A stretch of 64,000 bases of DNA from Rikenellaceae bacterium. Lineage in GTDB: Bacteria; Bacteroidota; Bacteroidia; Bacteroidales; UBA932. This document shows positions 60,864-64,000 of the stretch, one piece after another. Below the pieces are notes generated by a model. It did no database searches and was not told the DNA's origin. It saw only the letters and a list, made by a program, of their open reading frames with translations. The position numbers and the translations under genes are program-made. The stretch lies in contig CAAGMI010000060.1 in NCBI GenBank assembly GCA_900771005.1, positions 1-64,000 on the forward strand. Reading direction: 5' to 3'. The first letter of the stretch is position 1. Every line of letters begins with the position of its first letter.

Positions 60864-62552
60864 TCACATTGGCCTTCCACCAGGACCGCCGGGGCCGAAT
60901 CCGCCACCGCCACCGGGGCCAGTCTGCTGACCGATGGTCGTGATGATACTGGAAAGCGTGGCAGTCTGGCAGGTCGTGTCACCTATCGAAATGGTGTATT
61001 TTCCATCCTTGATGAACTTCGGGCTGCTCAGCAGGACGCCCGAACTCTGAGACCCCTGGGGCGATGTGATTGCCAGAATCTTGTTACCGTCGGAATCTTT
61101 TACAGCGAGTTCAGCGGTTGTGGATACCGGGCATCCGTTATAGACAATGGTGTACTGGGTGCTGCTGCTTGAAGGAGAATAGGCCGTGCCACCTATGCCG
61201 ATGATTTCGCCTCCGGTAATCTTGAAGGTCGAATTCTGCCCCGGATTGTCGTTGTCAAGAGCCGCCTCCATATTTGCCGCAATGGATGTGATTTTACCAC
61301 CACTCACATAAATGTCACCATTGGAATCAATGCCGTCATTATGCGTTGAGAGAGCGTAGACTTCTCCGCTGTTGAAAGTGACGGTCGTGGTCGCGTTGAT
61401 GGCATCATCGTAAGCCATCACATCAATCTTGCCGCCATTCACGGTAAGCACCGACTTACTCTCGATACCTTCCGCGCCTTCGCATTTGCCTGTGCAGCGC
61501 ACGGTTATGTCTCCGCCGTTGATGGTAATGTCCTTGTCTATCTTGATTCCCTTCGGAGACTCCTGCTCTCCGTTATCATCCTTGCCGTAGGTTCCGGAAG
61601 TGTTGATTACCAGCCTTCCGGCATCGACCACCAGCGTGCTGTCTGTCTTTATGCCCTTGCCGCCTGCGGAGGTGTTGCTGCAGTAGAAATAACCTCCGGT
61701 GAAATGAATCTCATCGTTGCAGTGCAGGCAGTTCTTCGCTGCGTCAGTCACAACGACGGTTGCTCCCGGGCGCATATAGAAATCGTTGTCCACGCTGATG
61801 GCGTGCCTGTAGTTGCCTTTTACCTTGAGCAGGCCGGTGCCGCTTACGATGACTGCCTTCTCGGAGAAAAAGCAACCCTTTCGGTCCTCGTCGGCAGCAG
61901 ACTTGCCAGGCCAGTACCAGATGTCGTCAGAATACGTGGTCGCATCTTCAAGAGAGTTTTCCGTTCCGTCTGCCAGATGCAGGAACAGCCTTTTGCCGGA
62001 CTGGTAGTCGATGGCGGGGCCGATCGTTGACTTGAGGCTGACCCCGTTCAATGTGAGCTTCGTTTTCTTTCCGGCCTCCTTGTCATCAGGATTGGTCGTA
62101 TTGTAAATCTTGAGAGAGCCGTTGTCGCTGCCCCCTGAGAGTATGATTTCGCATTTCTTCACTTCCTCCACACCATCTTTGGGACGGATAACCACGTGGG
62201 CGCCACTTTTCTCATAAGTATAGACGTCCACGGACTTCTTGCTCATCTCCACGGCAACGTCATCGCCTTTGTACTCTATGGTGATGGTGTTCTTAAAAGT
62301 TCCGTCATCTTCCGCTTCACCTTCCCAGTAGATATCCGTGTTGGATTTATCAACGATATCCTCGATCGCATCCGTGGCAAGGAGTCCGTCGTACTCTATT
62401 GTCTTGAATTCGTAAGTGCTGCCTTCAGTTCCGGGAGGCATGGGCATGTCAGGACCGAACGGATTGAATGGGTTGAAAGGGTCCAGGCCATTCCTGTTGC
62501 AGGAGCAGAGCGCGCCCGCCATGAAAATCATTGCTACAATTGTTTTCTTCAT
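60864..62552 (-). CDS. Cthe_2159-type carbohydrate-binding-domain lipoprotein
   Basis: 562 aa from the ATG at 62552. Signal peptide with likely lipid C18 (LCSC), then a short spacer of NPF repeats and a Pro/Met-rich piece (23-40). The body is a right-handed beta-helix-like repeat region with the family's pattern (KTKLTLNGVSLKST, GPAIDYQSGKRLFLHL, AISVDNDFYM, GGKITSIAANMEAALDN), as in the cellulose- and polygalacturonate-binding Cthe_2159 protein. The C-terminus is a Gly/Pro tail (QTGPGGGGGFGPGGPGG). Probably surface-exposed and polysaccharide binding; no catalytic site seen. Convergent to the efflux AraC gene (9-nt gap), divergent from a second AraC gene. Confidence 0.8.
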   Translation of the reverse strand: MKKTIVAMIFMAGALCSCNRNGLDPFNPFNPFGPDMPMPPGTEGSTYEFKTIEYDGLLATDAIEDIVDKSNTDIYWEGEAEDDGTFKNTITIEYKGDDVAVEMSKKSVDVYTYEKSGAHVVIRPKDGVEEVKKCEIILSGGSDNGSLKIYNTTNPDDKEAGKKTKLTLNGVSLKSTIGPAIDYQSGKRLFLHLADGTENSLEDATTYSDDIWYWPGKSAADEDRKGCFFSEKAVIVSGTGLLKVKGNYRHAISVDNDFYMRPGATVVVTDAAKNCLHCNDEIHFTGGYFYCSNTSAGGKGIKTDSTLVVDAGRLVINTSGTYGKDDNGEQESPKGIKIDKDITINGGDITVRCTGKCEGAEGIESKSVLTVNGGKIDVMAYDDAINATTTVTFNSGEVYALSTHNDGIDSNGDIYVSGGKITSIAANMEAALDNDNPGQNSTFKITGGEIIGIGGTAYSPSSSSTQYTIVYNGCPVSTTAELAVKDSDGNKILAITSPQGSQSSGVLLSSPKFIKDGKYTISIGDTTCQTATLSSIITTIGQQTGPGGGGGFGPGGPGGRPM

Positions 62553-62667
62553 CACTGTTTCAAATTTCGTCTGTCCTTTGTGGCGAATCCTGTGCCATAG
62601 AGACTTTGGAATATTGAACAAAACGGCAGAAAAATATCCTTTTTATGACTTAATTGTAAAATATTCC

Positions 62668-62675
62668 TATATTTG
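62668..62675 (+). promoter_or_regulatory. -7 box of the second AraC gene
   Basis: TATATTTG; start near 62682 gives a 27-nt leader. Confidence 0.45.
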
Positions 62676-62708
62676 ATTGCAATATACTGAATATTTGTAT
62701 CCATTACT

Positions 62709-63599
62709 ATGGCCAAGCCCAACGATTTTTCAGTCCAGTCCATCAGGGAGAAGATTTCATCCTTGCCGGATACCTTCTATGGGGAGACCTGCAATATTTC
62801 ATTTTCAGCGGCCGACATCATCAGAAATAGCAGCCAGTCAGGTGAGCCGATGCTGTTCAAGGATATGGGACTTTCGCTGTGTGTCTCAGGAGAGGCTGAG
62901 TCGGAGGCCAACTTTGCCAGGAACAGAATCACTCCCGGAACCATGGAGCTGTTTTCTCCCGGTACGATTTATCAGTTAAAATCAATCAGCGACGACTGTC
63001 GTATAATCGGAATGGCATTCACACCATTCGTTGTCAAGGAAATATTCGAAGGCAACACCCCTTGGGAACTGTTGGAGCATAGAAGGGACATCAGAGTCTT
63101 GTTGTCTGAAGAGGATTCTGCCACGCTTCAGCAGATGTCCGCCCTGTATCTGAAACTTCTTCGGTCATGCGGGGAACACAGCCAGAGCGCGCAGAAGATG
63201 GGAGCCTGCATACTGTCATTCGCGAAGGAACGTTTTGAAAGGATGTCTGCACAGCAGGAAACGAATGCACCACGCGGGAGTATGCTCTGCCGCAAATTCG
63301 TTGCCCTTATTGGTCAGGCAGCCGGAAAGCATAGGGACATAGGATGGTTTGCCGACAAGTTATGCGTCAGCAACCATTATCTGTGCGTTGCTGTCAAGAA
63401 GTCAGGCGGACGTACGCCAAAGGAACTCATCGACAAGTCCGTCATTGCTGAAATCAAGGTGCGCCTCATATACGGGAGCCAGAGTGTGGCTCAGATTGCC
63501 TCTGAATTGGAATTCGGCAGCAGCAGCCTGCTGTGCAAATACTTCAAGGCCCAGACCGGCCTTACCCCGCTTCAATACAGGAAGGGTAATAAAGCATGA
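62709..63599 (+). CDS. AraC-family transcriptional regulator
   Basis: 296 aa. N-terminal part with beta-rich sensing fold (1-170: FKDMGLSLCVSGEAE, PGTMELFSPGTIYQL) and C-terminal double HTH (about 195-296: IGWFADKLCVSNHYLCVAVKKSGG and VAQIASELEFGSSSLLCKYFKAQTGLTPLQYR). Divergent from the carbohydrate-binding lipoprotein gene, which it may control. It is a distant relative of the AraC protein at 59946, not a recent copy. The downstream gap has repeats and no gene until the toxin gene. Confidence 0.9.
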   Translation: MAKPNDFSVQSIREKISSLPDTFYGETCNISFSAADIIRNSSQSGEPMLFKDMGLSLCVSGEAESEANFARNRITPGTMELFSPGTIYQLKSISDDCRIIGMAFTPFVVKEIFEGNTPWELLEHRRDIRVLLSEEDSATLQQMSALYLKLLRSCGEHSQSAQKMGACILSFAKERFERMSAQQETNAPRGSMLCRKFVALIGQAAGKHRDIGWFADKLCVSNHYLCVAVKKSGGRTPKELIDKSVIAEIKVRLIYGSQSVAQIASELEFGSSSLLCKYFKAQTGLTPLQYRKGNKA

Positions 63600-63621
63600 T
63601 TACGCTCCAAAGAACTTGGTG

Positions 63622-63631
63622 GGTTCTACGG
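63622..63631 (+). repeat. 10-nt repeat GGTTCTACGG, copy 1
   Basis: Repeated at 63691-63700; the first copy is followed by TGAAAAAC, the second by AGTTTTTC. Confidence 0.5.
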
Positions 63632-63676
63632 TGAAAAACATGTACGTTTGTGGCCGGGAAGAATCATTAGTCCTCA

Positions 63677-63688
63677 GTGACAAGTTAG
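63677..63688 (+). repeat. 12-nt repeat flanking the accessory block, right copy
   Basis: GTGACAAGTTAG, same orientation as 53319-53330, about 10.4 kb apart. The two copies bracket the efflux operon, both AraC genes and the lipoprotein. Confidence 0.6.
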
Positions 63689-63690
63689 AC

Positions 63691-63700
63691 GGTTCTACGG
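63691..63700 (+). repeat. 10-nt repeat GGTTCTACGG, copy 2
   Basis: Second copy of the repeat at 63622-63631, 69 nt downstream; starts 2 nt after the flanking 12-mer. Confidence 0.5.
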
Positions 63701-63793
63701 AGTTTTTCAATAAATATTCTTTATGAGCCACAAAACTGATATGAATAGGCGGCTTAAGTCTATCTGTCTGTTCTCTCTAAACCCTCTGTCACT

Positions 63794-64000
63794 CTATTTG
63801 TCATCCTTCCGCAGTTTCTCCTCGTACTTCTTGTCATAGGCTTCGCCTCTCGGGACAAGGTACTTGAAGAACACGCAGTCATCGATGATCTGTATGTGGA
63901 AGATGAAGAACGCACGGAGGCTTCCGATACGGATGCGGTAGACGTTGTCATAGCCGACAAGCTTCTTGCAGTCGGTAATCTCATCCAAGCATGTTGCGTT
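63794..64000 (-). CDS. RelE/ParE-type toxin, partial (N-terminus beyond window)
   Basis: The last 68 codons of a frame that runs in from the right edge; no ATG inside the window, so the start lies beyond 64000. The visible part (CLDEITDCKKLVGYDN, then YRIRIGSLRAFFIFH, FKYLVPRGEAYDKKYEEKLRK) follows the C-terminal half of RelE/ParE toxins: the KKL-x-GYDN loop, the YRIRIG-x-xRA strand and a final helix. Antitoxin gene, if any, lies outside. Such toxins cleave ribosome-bound mRNA or poison gyrase; which one applies here is not clear. Confidence 0.75.
   Translation of the reverse strand, partial: NATCLDEITDCKKLVGYDNVYRIRIGSLRAFFIFHIQIIDDCVFFKYLVPRGEAYDKKYEEKLRKDDK

Noticed and set aside
53575..63599. 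Prophage or conjugative element
   Set aside because: No integrase, capsid, relaxase or mobilisation genes; content is efflux, regulators and a lipoprotein.

Overview
The window reads as chromosomal DNA of a Bacteroidota bacterium, most likely order Bacteroidales. Evidence seen directly: many genes are preceded by the Bacteroidota -7 box TAnnTTTG, in several cases with a TTTG -33 box 19-20 nt upstream; almost no gene has a Shine-Dalgarno sequence; and the gene content fits the phylum (PPi-type phosphofructokinase, DUF349 and DUF3467 proteins, large periplasmic-domain YidC, many outer membrane barrels and lipoproteins, Kdo/lipid A genes, AraC regulators). I cannot name a genus.

Layout. 1-773: left-edge GC-rich patch, tRNA-Cys with promoter and terminator, and a candidate small RNA. 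774-9,166: PatB-type C-S lyase, then a four-gene minus operon (DUF3467, kdsC, maf, RluA-type pseudouridine synthase) divergent from valS plus an ABC-F ATPase. 9,354-12,245: cinA, a degenerate dihydroorotate-dehydrogenase-like gene, an XRE regulator and an AT-rich gap with repeated dyads. 12,246-24,911: queA, two acyltransferases, zinc metallopeptidase, BASS transporter, two outer membrane barrels plus a POTRA-less BamA-type barrel, rlmD, Ca/Na antiporter, GNAT protein, rarA. 24,913-44,896: TamA-like lipoprotein, SpoU methyltransferase plus GH13 amylase, PPi-PFK, a TSCPD lipoprotein, TfoX-like protein, ligA, a Rel/Spo alarmone enzyme, Ig-like lipoprotein, ispG, rlmI, a DEDDy exonuclease, an aminotransferase, pssA, a secreted C1 peptidase. 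44,985-52,960: gapA, surE-lpxB, yggS-yidC-DUF349, trmD. 52,961-53,574: a second candidate small RNA and a gene-free stretch full of short repeats. 53,575-64,000: an accessory-looking block with a five-gene TolC/HlyD/two-permease/flavoprotein operon divergent from an AraC gene, a carbohydrate-binding-domain lipoprotein divergent from a second AraC gene, a repeat-bearing gap and the end of a RelE-type toxin gene.

How it works together: most of the window is core metabolism and envelope building (Kdo and lipid A, phosphatidylserine, isoprenoid precursor, membrane protein insertion, outer membrane barrels), tRNA/rRNA maturation (ValS, QueA, TrmD, RlmD, RlmI, RluA type, SpoU type) and DNA maintenance (LigA, RarA). 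Genes are packed tightly: neighbours on one strand share TAATG or ATGA junctions, and six convergent pairs overlap or abut at their stop codons. Several divergent pairs have -7 boxes ending 4-8 nt before the start codon, which implies leaderless or near-leaderless mRNAs.

The best candidates for something new are the two small structured RNAs with consensus promoters and terminators (about 612-719 and 53,042-53,164), the TSCPD domain carried on a lipoprotein, the DHODH-like protein without catalytic serine, the short IspG, and the efflux operon that has two ABC-2 permeases but no ATPase. I did not find a clear new defence or mobile system.
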